A stretch of 64,000 bases of DNA from Cheilinus undulatus (Eukaryota > Chordata > Actinopteri > Labriformes > Labridae), in contig NC_054871.1 of assembly GCF_018320785.1 (NCBI RefSeq), positions 14,697,756-14,761,755 of the forward strand. Direction: 5' to 3'. Within the stretch, counting starts at the first letter, position 1. Each line of letters starts with the position of its first letter. Positions 35,060 through 47,179 of this stretch are shown here, piece after piece. A program made the position numbers and the translations under genes. Under the pieces are notes generated by a model, which searched no databases, was not told the DNA's origin, and saw only the letters and a program-made list of their open reading frames with translations.

Positions 35060-38000
35060 TGGTATGAGGTGCACGGAGTAGATGCGTGTTTAGTTCGCTC
35101 CCAACCACCACCTCTTTTATTTATTTTTTAAACCTCACTATTTTAAGTGTTAAGTGCTGGCAGTAGTCAGAAGTTAGTGCTTATCGTACACTGATGACCA
35201 AGTCAAAGGGAAAATCATCTTAAAAAGACAAGGCATCTCCATCTTCGCTGCCTGTTAGCATAACTATGGCTGACATTAGCTTGCTGCTAAACCACCACAG
35301 AGCTGCTCTGGCGCATCACTTCCCTGGAAACTACAGCTACTGAGGCCAACACACGTCTCCAACAACTGGAAAATGTTTGCACTGCTTTGAAGAAAAATAA
35401 TGAGTCATTCAAATTAAAGATAGTGGACTTGGAGGGACGCAGCAGGTGCCAGAACCTCCAGATCATTGGTTTACCTGAATCAATTGAGGGCCCTCGTCTG
35501 TCTAAGTTCTTCTCTCACCTTGTGGTTTATGTCCTTGGCAAGGATACACTCCCCTCTCCTTGAATTGGATTGGCCAGTGTGCTCGAATTGGATCGAGCAC
35601 ACTGGCCCCTTTCCCCCAAACCCACGGACGCAAATCCTGTACTTCCACAGCTTTAAATTCAAACATTTGGTGATCTGTGAGGCATGCAAACGAGGTGACC
35701 TGATCTACAGAAGATCTACAGAAGCCCAGAAGGTCTGCTTTTATGAAGACTTTTGCCCTGGTGTGTTAAAGCAGCGCTCTGATGGCCGAGCAGTACAAGT
35801 GTGGATACAAGCACAGTTCATTTAGGGTATTTGAAGAGGTTGAATTACAGTTCCTAATGTTTATAGTAGTTGTAGTAATGGAGTGATAGGAATAAGGAAG
35901 TATTAATATATGCTGATCAATGTATCAGAGTCTTGTTTGCTGCTGTTTTAGTGCAGTAACTAGGATGAAGCTTTGGTTGGGAGACGTATTTGCTGTTTGT
36001 TTGTGTTTGAGTATGTTTTTTTTTCTTTTTTTTTCTTTTTATTTTACCATTATTTTTTCTATTCAGGTGAGTCTTTTTGTTACCCATGTGTTTTTTTCAG
36101 AGGTGTCAAGTAACTAAATACAAATACTTCATTACCTTACTTAAGTAGAAATTTTGGGTATCTTTACTTTACTGGAGTAATTATTTTTCAGCCGACTTTT
36201 TACTTCTACTCCTTACATTTTCAAGCAATTATCTGTACTTTCTAATCCTTACATTTTAAAAATAGCCTCGTTACTCCTATTTCATTTCAGCTTGTTTTCA
36301 TTGAGGCTTGTCATCGTTCAAAGAAACACAAATAAAAAACTCAAAAACCTATCCAGATAAATCGTGCCATCCGGATAGAGTGAATTTGATTGTGGTTGGA
36401 TGAGAAGTATAACATAATACCATTCCAACACCCTATTGGTTTGTACTCGAGCCATCGTACCTATGCACGACACAAATCACGTCACACTCCAGCAAGGAAA
36501 TAGCAGACGTTTGTAGCCTAGTACAAAGATGTCCGTGGCAGAGACTCAAGAGAACTGGAGCAAAATGTCCCAACCAAGCACCAGTGAGGTAGTACACATA
36601 TATGGTTCTTGAATGTATTTGCATTGTACTAAAATGCATTTATTTTCAATAGGCACAAATGTGGCTGACACAGGTGCATCCCATATTTTTCAACACTAAC
36701 ATTTTGATTTAACATTATAGTCATTATGGCCTTTAGAAAAATGTATTTTTGGGGAGGTGGAGTAGTGCACTATAGGACCCTGTGGTGCGGCCTAAGCTTT
36801 TGTCCTTAATGGCATTTTTTCCCCCTTACATTACTCTTACTTTTATACTTTAAGTAGTTTTGAAACCAGTACTTTTACACTTTTACTTGAGTAAAAAGCT
36901 TGAGTTGATACTTCAGCTTCTACAAAAGTCTTTTTAAACCCTAGTATCTATACTCCTACCTGAGTAATGAATGTGAATACTTTTGACACCTCTGTTTTTT
37001 TTATATTTACTGCTCTCAACTTGGTCATGTGTTCTCTATTTTGTCCCTATTCTACTAGCCAATATGTGGGAGTTGCCAGTCATCAGGGCAGACAGACAAT
37101 GAATCATCTACCTGGATCTCGAAATATCTTTCTCTGTTAAGCTCTAACACCTTAAACAGCACCCTAACCCAACTATCAAGCAGTTTCCCTTTTTCTCTCC
37201 TGTTCACAGATCTTTTTACCAAAAGGGTTTTTTCTTATTCTTATTTTCTTTTTTTTTCTGACTTGATTCTCTATCAGATCATGCTTCTACTGCCCTATTG
37301 TAATATCAGACCATGCAACTGTCATTTTAGATATTTCTTCACCCGGCAAGTCCCTTTCTCGTTCACCCTGGCACTTTAATCCACTATTGCTCAATGATCC
37401 TGACTTTATTAAGACAATAGTCGTATCGACCTTTTCATTTCTACTAATCTTGATCCAGCTGTATCACCATCAACAATTTGGGAACCATGTCAAGCTTACT
37501 TATGATGAGAAATAATATCTTACTCTGCTTACCAGAGGAAGATTGTCACTGAAAAGAGAGCTAGTCTCCTCAGTGATCTATCACAGTTCCAAACTAAGTG
37601 TACAAATTCATCTGATGCAGATCTCACCAAAAGAATTACAAAAAAGGCTGAGTTTGATGTTCTGGCATCAAATGAAACATCAGTTACTGTTAAAAACCTG
37701 TTATAAGTTTTACAAGTTCGCCAGTAATCTGAGGATATTTGCTCAACAAATTCGACAATCCTCCTCATCATCACATATTACTCAAATAAAAACTGCTGTT
37801 GGCAAAATTCAAAATCCTCAGTCCATCAATAATGAGTTTAAAAACTTTTGTGCTTCATCGTATACATCTGAGAGCTCATCTGATGAAATGCAATACATAA
37901 TGTTCTTTAGCAATTTAAATATTCCATCCACTGGTCCTGAAACATCTGCCCAACTAGATAAACCCCTGACTGTTGAGGAGATTAAATATGCATTAAAGGC

Positions 38001-40050
38001 AATGCAGAGTGGTAAAAGTCTGGGTCCTGATGGTTTAACTGCCGAATTTTTAAGGCATTTGATGATAAATTATTTTCATGGTACTCTGCAGGGTTGCCCT
38101 CTGTTCCTTGCTTTTGTTTGCAATTGCAATTGAATCCTTGGTGTTGGCCCTCAGAACCAGTCAGATATGTGGATCTCAAGAGGAAGTACTGAGCATAAAT
38201 TGGCCCTGTACACCGCTGATCTTTTACTATTTGTCTCTGATCCTGATAATTCTATCTCTGCGGTATTAGCCCTGTTGAATGAATGGGGTAAGATTTCCTG
38301 ATATAAAATTAAATTTTCATAAAAGCATGTTAATAATGCAGCTTTAGACTATCCCATCTCAAAATTGCTATTGAAGACATTTCTAAAAAGAAATGTAAAT
38401 ATATCATTTTCAATGTCTACAGGTTTTCATTTCCAAACATTTTTTTCAGTCACTAGATAGCCTGATCTCTCAGTTTATATGGAACAAACAAATTCCCAGA
38501 ATAAAAAAACATATTCTACAACAAAATAAAGATGCTGGTGGAACAGCCTTACTAAATTTTTTATTTTATTACTGAGCTAACATTCAAATGTCACTGCACT
38601 GGTTTAGTGGTCATAACCAACCCCCATCATGGTTTCAGCTCAAAAGGTCCTCTTCACTATTGTTCCTTTTATGCCTTCCCCTAACAACCCATTTATCAAT
38701 GTACACCAACAATTATATAGTGAAAAACAGTCTCAAGATCTGAACTCAGCACAGACGTCACTTTGGACTTCAAGCAGTACCCCTCTTAACCCCCCTACAT
38801 GCTAACCCTTTGTTTTCTCCCTCTATTTCTGATAAAGCTTTTGCAACTTGGGAAGACCACAGCATTGTCTCTGTTAAGCATCTCAGTGGAATCCTTGCTC
38901 CATTTGATCTGTTAGCCTGTGCATTTAACCCACCAAGAACCCACTTCTTTAAGTATTTGCAAGCTCAAAACTTTGTCCGTGCTTCTCTTGTTTCCCTGCT
39001 GTCCCTCCAATAACTTTGAGTGAAGCTACTTTTAATATTAATCCTGTCTTAAAGTGTACAATCGCTAAGCTGTATAATATCCTTTTTTGAGTGCAAGCCT
39101 TCGGTTTCTGATAAACTGCTCTTAACTTGGTCTAAAGATCTCAACAGAGATTTAAGTACTGAGGTTTGGCAGTCAGTTCAGAAATGTGTTCATCCTCTAT
39201 TTCTGCCAGTCATAGAGATTTACAGTGCAAAGTAGTTCATAGAGTCCATTGGTCTAGAAGTAAATTAGCTTGCATATGTATTCTAGTATTGATCCTAAAT
39301 GTAACAAATTCCATACAGGACCAGCTAGTCTTGCACATGTTTTGGACCTGTCCGGCACTATTTCAGTATTGGAAATCTGTATTTGATTCACTCTCGGCCA
39401 TAACATCTACTACCATCCATCCCTCTCCACTGGTTGGTCTGTGTGGTGTCCTGCCTATTAACCAGGCACTGCCCTTCCAATTTGTTGACCTCATAGTTTT
39501 CCTCACTTTGATAGCATGGCGTGCTATTTTAATGCACTGGAAGAGCCCCTACCCACTGTCTCATACCAAATGGATAAAGGATGTCCTATCTTTTATGCAA
39601 TTGGAAAAAATTAGATCGAAACCTCAATACAAAATTTAACAAAGTATGGTTACCTTTTATAGAGCATGTCAGATCCCTCCAATTACACTCTGACCCCACT
39701 GGCTGAGCAACTCTCTCTACTTCATTTTACCAAAATCATACCTATTGAGTCTTGTTCTCTTATATTAATAGCATGTGGCATGCATTGTATGTAAAATGTG
39801 ATTGTTTTGAAATGTCCTTTATGATTTTTTGTATTTTTGTTTTTGTCCCTTTTTGTTTGTTTGTTTGTTTGTGTGTTTTAGGTTTGGTTGTTAGCACTCT
39901 TAACTGCCCTTGACATTCTCTATATAAGGATCGATGAAGAACAATATGTTTTCAAATCAGACATTGTGCAAAGAATTTTTGTACCACGTGACCATTGTGT
40001 TTGTATGTGTTGAAAAATGTACTTGAAAATTTTTAAATAAATCATAAACA
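35060..40050 (+). mobile_element. Decayed L1/Tx1-type LINE with ORF1 and ORF2 remnants
   Basis: ORF1 remnants: a coiled-coil piece (TRLQQLENVCTALKKNNESF), then QNLQIIGLPESIEGPR and later FYEDFCPGVLKQR, as in L1 ORF1p (transposase_22 family). ORF2 remnants: ISDHATVILDIS (endonuclease end, about 37300), SGKSLGPDGLTAEFLR (about 38010, RT), GTLQGCPL (about 38080, RT) and LHMFWTCPALFQYW (about 39335, zinc-knuckle end). Order and strand are consistent with one full-length element. The YxDD catalytic region is disrupted and many stops are present. The 5' and 3' limits are approximate; the 3' end is AT-rich (AATAAATCATAAACAAACC). Confidence 0.82.
36098..36994. mobile_element. hAT-like element nested in the LINE
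   Basis: The left end CAGAGGTGTCAAGTAACTAA and the inverted right end CAGAGGTGTCAAAAGTATTC share their first 12 bases. The element separates ORF1 from ORF2 remnants of the host LINE. Flanks are T-runs, so the target duplication cannot be judged. I remember the CAGAGGTGTCAAxAGTA end as common in fish genomes. Confidence 0.75.
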
Positions 40051-40108
40051 AACCACTAGAACTGTTAGAGAAAGTGTTTTTACACAAACACAGATGAAAA
40101 TATTTTAG

Positions 40109-40170
40109 GTGTGCTGCTCCAACCACCACTACCACTACCCCACTACCAGGAGGCTGTAACACATGCTGGG
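40109..40170 (+). CDS. Candidate mucin exon with one repeat unit and a CNTCWG end
   Basis: Acceptor GAAAATATTTTAG (to 40108) and a strong donor TGGG|GTAAGT. One frame reads [20 protein letters not shown], a single AAPTTTTTT mucin unit followed by two cysteines. It enters in phase 2 and leaves in phase 1, and does not join exon 3 or 4 in phase, so it may follow an unseen exon or be a stranded fragment. It lies just behind the LINE, 6 kb after the array. Confidence 0.35.
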
Positions 40171-41628
40171 GTAAGTTTTAATAACTAGACAAATCAAGCA
40201 AGAACAAAGGCCACACCATGCACTATGCTCGAAATAGATTAACTAAAGTAAAACACAAGTCTACAAAAACATCCCTCTCTCTCTTAGTGACCCTAATTCA
40301 AGTACATGGGGTTTTGTAGGCATATGTGTGAAATTAGTGCAAAGAACAAACCTAATGAACAGATTTTTATGCTTAATGAACATGAATACAATGAACATGC
40401 TGGTTTAATAGATAAAAATGCCAGTTTGTGTTTATGAACAGTAGTCTATGTGTGTATTCTAAATCAGAGTGAATCAGGATTTTAACATCTATAACCCTGG
40501 AGTGTAGGATTGGTAGGCCTATGCAATGCATAGGTCACATTTTACCCACTTCTTATGGCTTTAAACTTCCAAATGGCAAATAAGACAAAAGTTTTCACTG
40601 TCCAAAGTTACAGGAGGTTACACAGAGAAACCCCCATAACTTTCAGTGTTATTAACATATCCTAAAAGCTGTTAAGTGATTCTCAGATGTATTTATTGTA
40701 ACTGTTCATGTTCCTTCTATGATCTCTGCGAGTATTTTCCCCATTGCCTGGAGATTCTGTAAAATTATGAATATCAAAAAGTTGCTGGGGTATGTAAGTG
40801 TCTAGTTGTAACACTTTAAAAACATGAAAATCAGCCCACCGCATCCCTGTCACCTAGTGTTCAGCTAGCTGTAAGAGTATGATGGCTTAAAGTTATCAAG
40901 GGAAAAATACATCACAATTTTGCAAGAGATTTTAGGACTAAATCTGTAGCTTTATTAAAACAAAAAAAAATTCATAGTATTATTTGAAAAAAAAAAAACA
41001 CTCTCTTACATCCAAATCTGTTATTCTTCTGTATAATCCACAAGCGACTGTTCTCAGCCTTGAAATTCCCTGTGTGGGATCAGAGAAACTGGGAAAACAC
41101 TGTGTTTACATAAACTTGAGTATCCTGGTTCCTGTTTGTTGTTTTTTTTTTTTTTTTTTTAGAATCCCTTTTTTCTTTTTTTGTGTATGTATGTATGTAT
41201 ATGTCTTCAGAACCAGGGCATTAAAGTATCTCAGTTTCGAGAAACCCGATTATGCGCAAAATAATGGATTTTCTGTCAAACTGCACTCATATTTGGAAAG
41301 TGAGCTGTTTAATTTTTCAGCCGCAAATGAAAATGAGCGTTATTGACTGTGGGGAAGGAGAATGACCGCTCACACCAGGTGAAATTCAGAAACGTTGACT
41401 TTTCTGGTGTATTTTCAGAGTAAAAGCCTAATCTTTTTCAAGACCCATTTTGAGCTACATGCTTGTATTTAGGCAGTTTTTTTTCTGGGACAGGTATTTC
41501 GTTAATTAAGTCAGCTGTAAGTCTGACATTATGTGATGCCTTAATACATTTATAATGTCAATAATTACTAGAACATTTTTGGCTTACAGCTGAGGTCAGC
41601 CCTATGCATGGGTCTGTATGTGTCTAAA

Positions 41629-41664
41629 TGAGTGAGTGAGTGAGTGAGTGAGTGAGTGAGTGAT
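41629..41664 (+). repeat. (TGAG)n microsatellite
   Basis: About nine uninterrupted TGAG units. Confidence 0.95.
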
Positions 41665-41819
41665 GCTACTTTCAGAGCCATACATACAGAGTTGCCCTAT
41701 GGCCAGTGTTTAGTTGTACTGAAAGCTCTCTGTAGTGGCTGACTCCACTGCTGTAAATACCTCAGATAGATCATGTCTCTGTATGAAATAAAGAATAAAA
41801 ACAACAAAATAAAAAAATA

Positions 41820-42364
41820 CAGTGCTTAACAAATTTATTAGACCACCTGTCATATTTGTCTCAGAGACCATCCGGCATCATGAAATGCTTTAATGAAGAC
41901 TCTTTTATTTTCAGTGAGCTCTCCACGTTTTACCATTTTGAACAGGAATGAGGAATTTCAGACTGAAATCACCTTTTTATACCCAAATTTAAGCCGGCTC
42001 ACAGGGCTTCTCTGAGAAGTCAGAAATTAATCAAGCATAACATTCAACCACTAAAACTAATTTTTATGCTCATGAATGCAAGTAAATATAATTTGACATA
42101 TTAATCAAGAAATGATAATGTGCTTTACTATTTTTTCAGGGTTTTTTTTTGTAAATCAGTAAATTTGAAAGTTCATGGATAACAATAACAATTATATTTT
42201 AGCATTAAAAATATCATTTGGGTTAAAGAGCTTCTCCATATTGGTGTATTAACCATTGCAGAAACATAAAACATGATTTTGGTAATTAGCAATGCTGTTA
42301 ATTTAGGGCAGCTGTGGCATAAGCCTTACTTTGGGTGGTGGTCTAATAAATTTGTTAAGCACTG
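41820..42364. mobile_element. Mariner-type MITE with perfect 28-bp TIRs
   Basis: The element starts CAGTGCTTAACAAATTTATT and its first 28 bases are repeated perfectly inverted at the right end. TA lies on both sides (41818-41819, 42365-42366). It is 545 bp and has no transposase ORF. Perfect TIRs suggest a young insertion. Confidence 0.93.
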
Positions 42365-43330
42365 TACATTCAAATTTCAAGTTATCCAAGAGTATCATAT
42401 AATACAGTTTTCTCAGGAATGCCTCAGTTTCACCAAAATGCTGCCGTGTCAATCATTAGCCGGAAACAGCCGTGTGTTGTTGTAGGTGTGCCATAACAGG
42501 AAAGATGTTCAAGATGTTCTTGGAGGCTGTTTTGATCGGCAAACAGTATGAGTCAACACATAGCACTGTGGCATTTGATTATGTAAAGGAATGTCAAATG
42601 CATCTAGACCATGCAGCACGCTGACACATAAGACTGTGCTGGAACAAAAGCTTTTGAAGGTGTTATGACAGGTTCAATCTGCTGGTTGAAATGAATACTT
42701 CTGCCAGAGCAAGGAAAGGGGCATGTCTTGCAATCAGGAACTCTATATGAGTATCTTGTGAGGTACTGATGTGGCTGCTGAAGTAGATGGGAGGAAAAGA
42801 ACCATTTTGAAAATGGAAATCCTGCTGAAAAATGTGTGATCCAAAAATGTAAGTGAATTCAGCCAAAAAAAAAACTGTAAGACTAGTAGAAAAGCAAATT
42901 TGACCTAACCTGTTTGAGGTAAGCAGCAGCTGGTTTCAGACTAAATCCAGTAATGATACTAATGACACCCACACGTTACCTGACTTCTTATGTCATTATA
43001 TTGTTACAGGGATCAAGCTGCATCACAGTCTTTCTTGTTCTTGGGTATCATTAAGTTGTTGTTACTTGAACGTTGCACAAATCTGTGGATAAATAAGAGT
43101 CTAAAAATAAATTCCACAGGGAGGACTCCTCTAAAAGACACTTGGCCTTAAACCATGTGCAGACAAAAATATACCCAAAAGAGGTGAAACTAACTAAAGC
43201 TGAGGATGGACTACATGTTTTAGCAAGATCTTAGCTCTGTCTGATAGTCAAAGGGTTTTGGGAAATAAAAAATCTGCTTAGTGTTTCATAGTGGATAACA
43301 ATCAAAACACAGATGTTGATAAAAGTTTAC

Positions 43331-43553
43331 CATGTTTGATTTTTGTCCGGCCTTCTATGATTTGTACCATGACATCAGTGAAAGTGGCCGATATGGGGCA
43401 CAAAGCAATCTGCTCACAGAAGTCACAGATGTAAACAAACCAAATGGCAACGTGAAAGAGGAGTGATGAAGTTGGGTCTGTGAGACAGAAGGAAAGTTCT
43501 TCGAGCTCCAGCAATGACATCCCTGTCTTTATGATGTGTTACACCACGACAGA
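43331..43553 (-). CDS. Candidate exon of an unrecognised minus-strand gene
   Basis: Read on the minus strand, acceptor TTTTTCTCTTTTTCAG (to 43554), a 33-base leader, ATG at 43520, then 63 codons and donor AACATG|GTAAAC. The peptide starts MSLLELEELSFCLTDPTSSL, has a hydrophobic middle (LLFHVAIWFVYICDFC) and ends VMVQIIEGRTKIKHG. Both splice signals are good, and the peptide looks protein-like rather than random. I do not recognise the family and find no partner exon by eye. Confidence 0.35.
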
Positions 43554-44265
43554 CTGAAAAAGAGAAAAATGTTTGCAAGAAACATCAGACACACTTCGGC
43601 AGACAGGTTAGCAGGCTAACTGTTGTTAGCTTTGCCATGAAGTCAGTGCGCCATTAATTATGTTTGGTCAAACAAATACAGTGTAATCAAGTAAACAGAA
43701 ATACTGTATACTTTTTAACGGACTTCCATCTTGATGTAGTTCATCCCAGTTTCATTTCTTGCAAAGTCATCACATTTGTCACAAACACTGATCATGTACC
43801 ACCATGTAAAGGTACAAATTTATGGCTCTGTGATCGCACAGTCAGTGACCATTGTAACAAAGACAAAAGAAATTGTAACCTGACCTTGACTTAAAAGAAA
43901 TGAGACAATATGTATGACAGTGCTCTTTATCTACAATTGAAATGATGCATTATGAATGAGTAAGAAATAAAAAAGGTATACAATGTCAACTGCACCTGTT
44001 TCAATAAGATTTCTAATTGTGCTCATACCTTTTAAACCCTCAACCCTGGATTCTCATTGATTAGAAGAAGCCAAAAAAAGACATTCACACAGCAGGAATG
44101 GGATCCACTGATGACTCCACATTGCATGAAAAATCACACCTAGCAATCTTTGCTCATAAGAGCTCATGCAGGGAGTCTTTGATTATGACCTTTTGTCTGC
44201 AGTGTTAGGAAAAAAACGTCTGGGCAAGGCAAGTCTGTGCTAAATTAGTGTCAAAATACACTTAC

Positions 44266-44350
44266 CTCTGATAAAAGCCCCAATCTGATAGTAGGAGAGA
44301 GGATCATTGTGGCTGCCAGAGGAGGGAATATATCTGAAGTGACACAAGGC
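44266..44350 (-). pseudogene. ttc14: ttc14 pseudogene, exon 4 copy
   Basis: An 85-nt copy of exon 4 with intact splice sites (acceptor CTTTCAG, donor G|GTAAGTG) and an open frame reading ALCHFRYIPSSGSHNDPLSY then YQIGAFIR. Differences from the intact copy include I to F, E to Y, D to N and D to A. The first exons of the gene are missing and exon 3 is broken, so it cannot make TTC14. Confidence 0.88.
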
Positions 44351-44413
44351 CTGAAAGCAAAAGTAAGATACATACAGATGGTTTGACTATATTTCAGGGT
44401 ACCATTTCAACCT

Positions 44414-44943
44414 CACCTTGCAAAGCAGATGGATTTGCTGTTTCCCTGTTTCTCACTGGCAAATCCATGTTGCAAAGCTCCCATGTGAACAGTTTGGGCC
44501 TGTTTAGAAAGTGAAAGGACAGATCAGCATTGAGGAGCAGTGCTTTCAGGCACAGGAGAATTGTGACGTAAGCAAGCAGCAAGAGGAGGCCGGTGCATTT
44601 ATGGTGGAAGAGATTACTGTGAGTTCTGCTATAGCATCCGTTTTATCAGAACTTGACAATATTTCCTCGTTGAAAGAAAAAAAAAGAACGGCATTGAGTT
44701 GTTTTCTTTTCAAAAATGACAAAAGTTGTGTACTGAAATGTCTATAGTCGTCATGGTTCACGTTAAGCAGTCCTCTATGGACTTTACTCCTCAGTAGCGG
44801 CTACGATGTCTCGTGTTTTGTTGCTCTGATTGATCCATAAAGATGTGACAGAAAGTTTACACAATCTCCCTCCGAGTTTTTTTCAAAGGCTCTGCTATTT
44901 CCCAAACACTGTCTATAGAAGGTTTTCTGGCGTGTCAGGTTAA
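44414..44943. mobile_element. Copy-B-specific insertion with 10-bp direct repeats
   Basis: A 530-bp block flanked by atttcaacct on both sides (44404-44413, 44944-44953). Copy A has the site once (near 297). The size and direct repeats say transposition; the class is unclear because I see no good inverted ends. Confidence 0.6.
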
Positions 44944-45918
44944 TTTCAACCTTTATTAAATTAAATAAGTACAGAGTTCACAAACTGCAAGCCTGTGTGA
45001 GCCTGTTAGCAAATTAGCCACTACCATAACTTATCAGCCAAATACCATCCTCTACTGTTGACTAGACACCACATTAAAACTCAGCATCTCAAATGAAAAA
45101 TGAGTCTTACCGTCAGTTGTCCTATATTAGTCCTCATAATGATATAAATGTAACCTCTGCTAAAGCGGTAAATCCAACCATTGTGGTTTACTGGGAGTAA
45201 TCACGAAAAGACACAAGCTCCACAGCAGATATCCTAATTAGCCAGGACCCCCCAAGCATAAACAACTAGCTGTGAGGAAGAATGATGGAGCCCTCGCTAT
45301 CAGCCCCAAGCAGTCCATGCTAACCTGTGCAATGTGATTCTGTGTTGAATACAGTTTCATTTTATCTGAGAATTGGTCACAGGTAAATTTACCTACTCAT
45401 CAAAGTCCACTACAACTCTGCTCGGCGTAGGCCTTTCCCTCTTGGCTGCTGCATCGGTGTGCAAGCCACTCAGCCATCTGCAGTTCCCTTTGTTTCTACC
45501 TCTTTATGACTTGCAGCAAAGACTAACTCAAAATCCTTCCATACCGCTGATGATATCAAGCTTTTAGTTAACAAGAAAAAAACTCACTGAGATTAAAATT
45601 CTGTTTTCCTAGAGTTTTTGGGTAAAAATTTCCATGCATAGTTTTCTGTAGCGTTGAACTCCTTCAGAGATGAACTGGCTGACTGAGTAGATAAACAAAC
45701 CCAGTGCCACATGTAAAGTAGGTGTAGTAAGATTTATTTGATTTTATATTAAAGGATTCTTTGAACATAACTTCTAGGTAACACAAAATATAATATGTAC
45801 ATGCTAGTGGGTTTTTTTTGTTTGTTTGTTTGTTTGTTTTTTTGTTCTATTCTTGTATTTTCTTCTTCTTGGTTGTTCATAAGTGAAATTAACATAAAAT
45901 AATAAAGAAACTATAGTA

Positions 45919-46354
45919 TGTTATGACCTGACTCAAGGAGGTAACAAAGAGGGAGTCCACACTTAGTATAAAGAATTAACAAATGTATATTTATTTGTAA
46001 CATATGGTCAAACTTATCAAATAACTAATGTGTTATGTAAATGTGAGTTATCAGTCATGTCTGGAATGTATGGATGAGTGAATGTGTAGTGTGGTTGTAG
46101 TGAAATGTGCATCAAACCAAAAAAAAGGATGACATGTCAGCAGCAGGCCCAGCTGAGAGAGAGTGAGAATCTCAAACAGGCTGGCTTATCTGCCTGTCTG
46201 AAGGCCCTGCACAGGTGAGCAGCAATCAGCTCACAACTCCTCACAGCACCACCCTAATGCCAACTTCAAACACCTGAAAGAGGGGAAACATGGCTGAGAG
46301 CAAGGCATGGAGGAAATCAAGGCGAGTGGAAACCAAATGGGAGGGGTCGTCACA
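45919..46354. mobile_element. Copy-B-specific DNA element, about 436 bp
   Basis: Absent from copy A near 1006-1012. The ends TGTTATGACC and inverted TGTGACGACC match in 8 of 10 bases; flanks agta and agtg suggest a short target duplication. The family is not assigned. Confidence 0.55.
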
Positions 46355-46882
46355 AGTGTAATATTCATAGTTGAGACACATCATGCCAATAAGTCAAGCC
46401 TGTGATAAGCTTACATAAGATGCAAGATTTGTAGAACACCAACACCCACACCAACCATGCAAGAACTCCAAGAGCACAGAGCTGACACATTATGTAGAAA
46501 GGGCCGACTGATAACATCAACAATTCTGCACGTGCGATAGACTGATATAACTTTATGCCTTCTAGTTACTATCGCCGCCATGGCTGTGTTTGTTGTTTTT
46601 CCTCCATCAGTAACTTTGCCTCCAGATTGGCCATCATTTTCTTTCTTATCATAAGTATTGACCATGTTTATTTTTTAAAATTGGGATGACCCTGAATCTC
46701 TTCAAAACAGATCAGGGAAAATAAAATTCCTCCTGACCTGCCTCAGGAAAATCTGGTCAGTAAGAAATTTTGAATAATCAGGACTTTGCTGACATTGGTG
46801 GGAAAGTGGGAATCAGGTCTGATTATTCTGTTGTGTGTAATCAGCCTTTTTAAAATTCAGCTGCATGAAATAATTGACCTAC

Positions 46883-47060
46883 CAACAACTCCAAGTCCTC
46901 TATGTCTCTCTTCAGCCCTCCTGCTGTGCAGAGCAGTGTTAGAGAGAAGCCATATTCTCTGATGTTCTTGATTGTCCCCACTACAATGTCTCCTCTCCAA
47001 GTCCCTGTACAGCATGGCTCTCCCCTCCTCGAAAGACACTTCCATGGATAACTCCACTGG
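46883..47060 (-). pseudogene. ttc14: ttc14 pseudogene, exon 3 copy, truncated and frameshifted
   Basis: Matches intact exon 3 from the donor side (GAGTTGTT|GGTAGG region). About 78 bp covering the exon's 5' end and the splice acceptor have been deleted: the text jumps from CTCCACTGG to sequence matching intron position 1738. A 2-base deletion (TCTCCTCTCC against TCTCCTCTCTCC) shifts the frame within the RDLERGDIV segment. Both lesions are disabling. Confidence 0.9.
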
Positions 47061-47179
47061 ACCTGTGCAGGATCTGTATTTACTTTGGATAAATTTGCAT
47101 TAATCATCCCTTGATTTGATTAAAATGATCAATTACCAATATATGCAGCACCTCAGAGAGAAAGTATCAGCACCTTTCA

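Larger units (their letters stand above)
40171..43330. other. Gene-poor spacer
   Basis: Apart from the MITE and microsatellite listed separately, I see homopolymer runs (poly-A near 40985, poly-T near 41140) and no convincing exon. Confidence 0.6.

Noticed and set aside
40984-41346. 120-codon ORF with poly-Lys start and Phe runs
   Set aside because: Open only because it crosses poly-A and poly-T tracts; no protein-like content.
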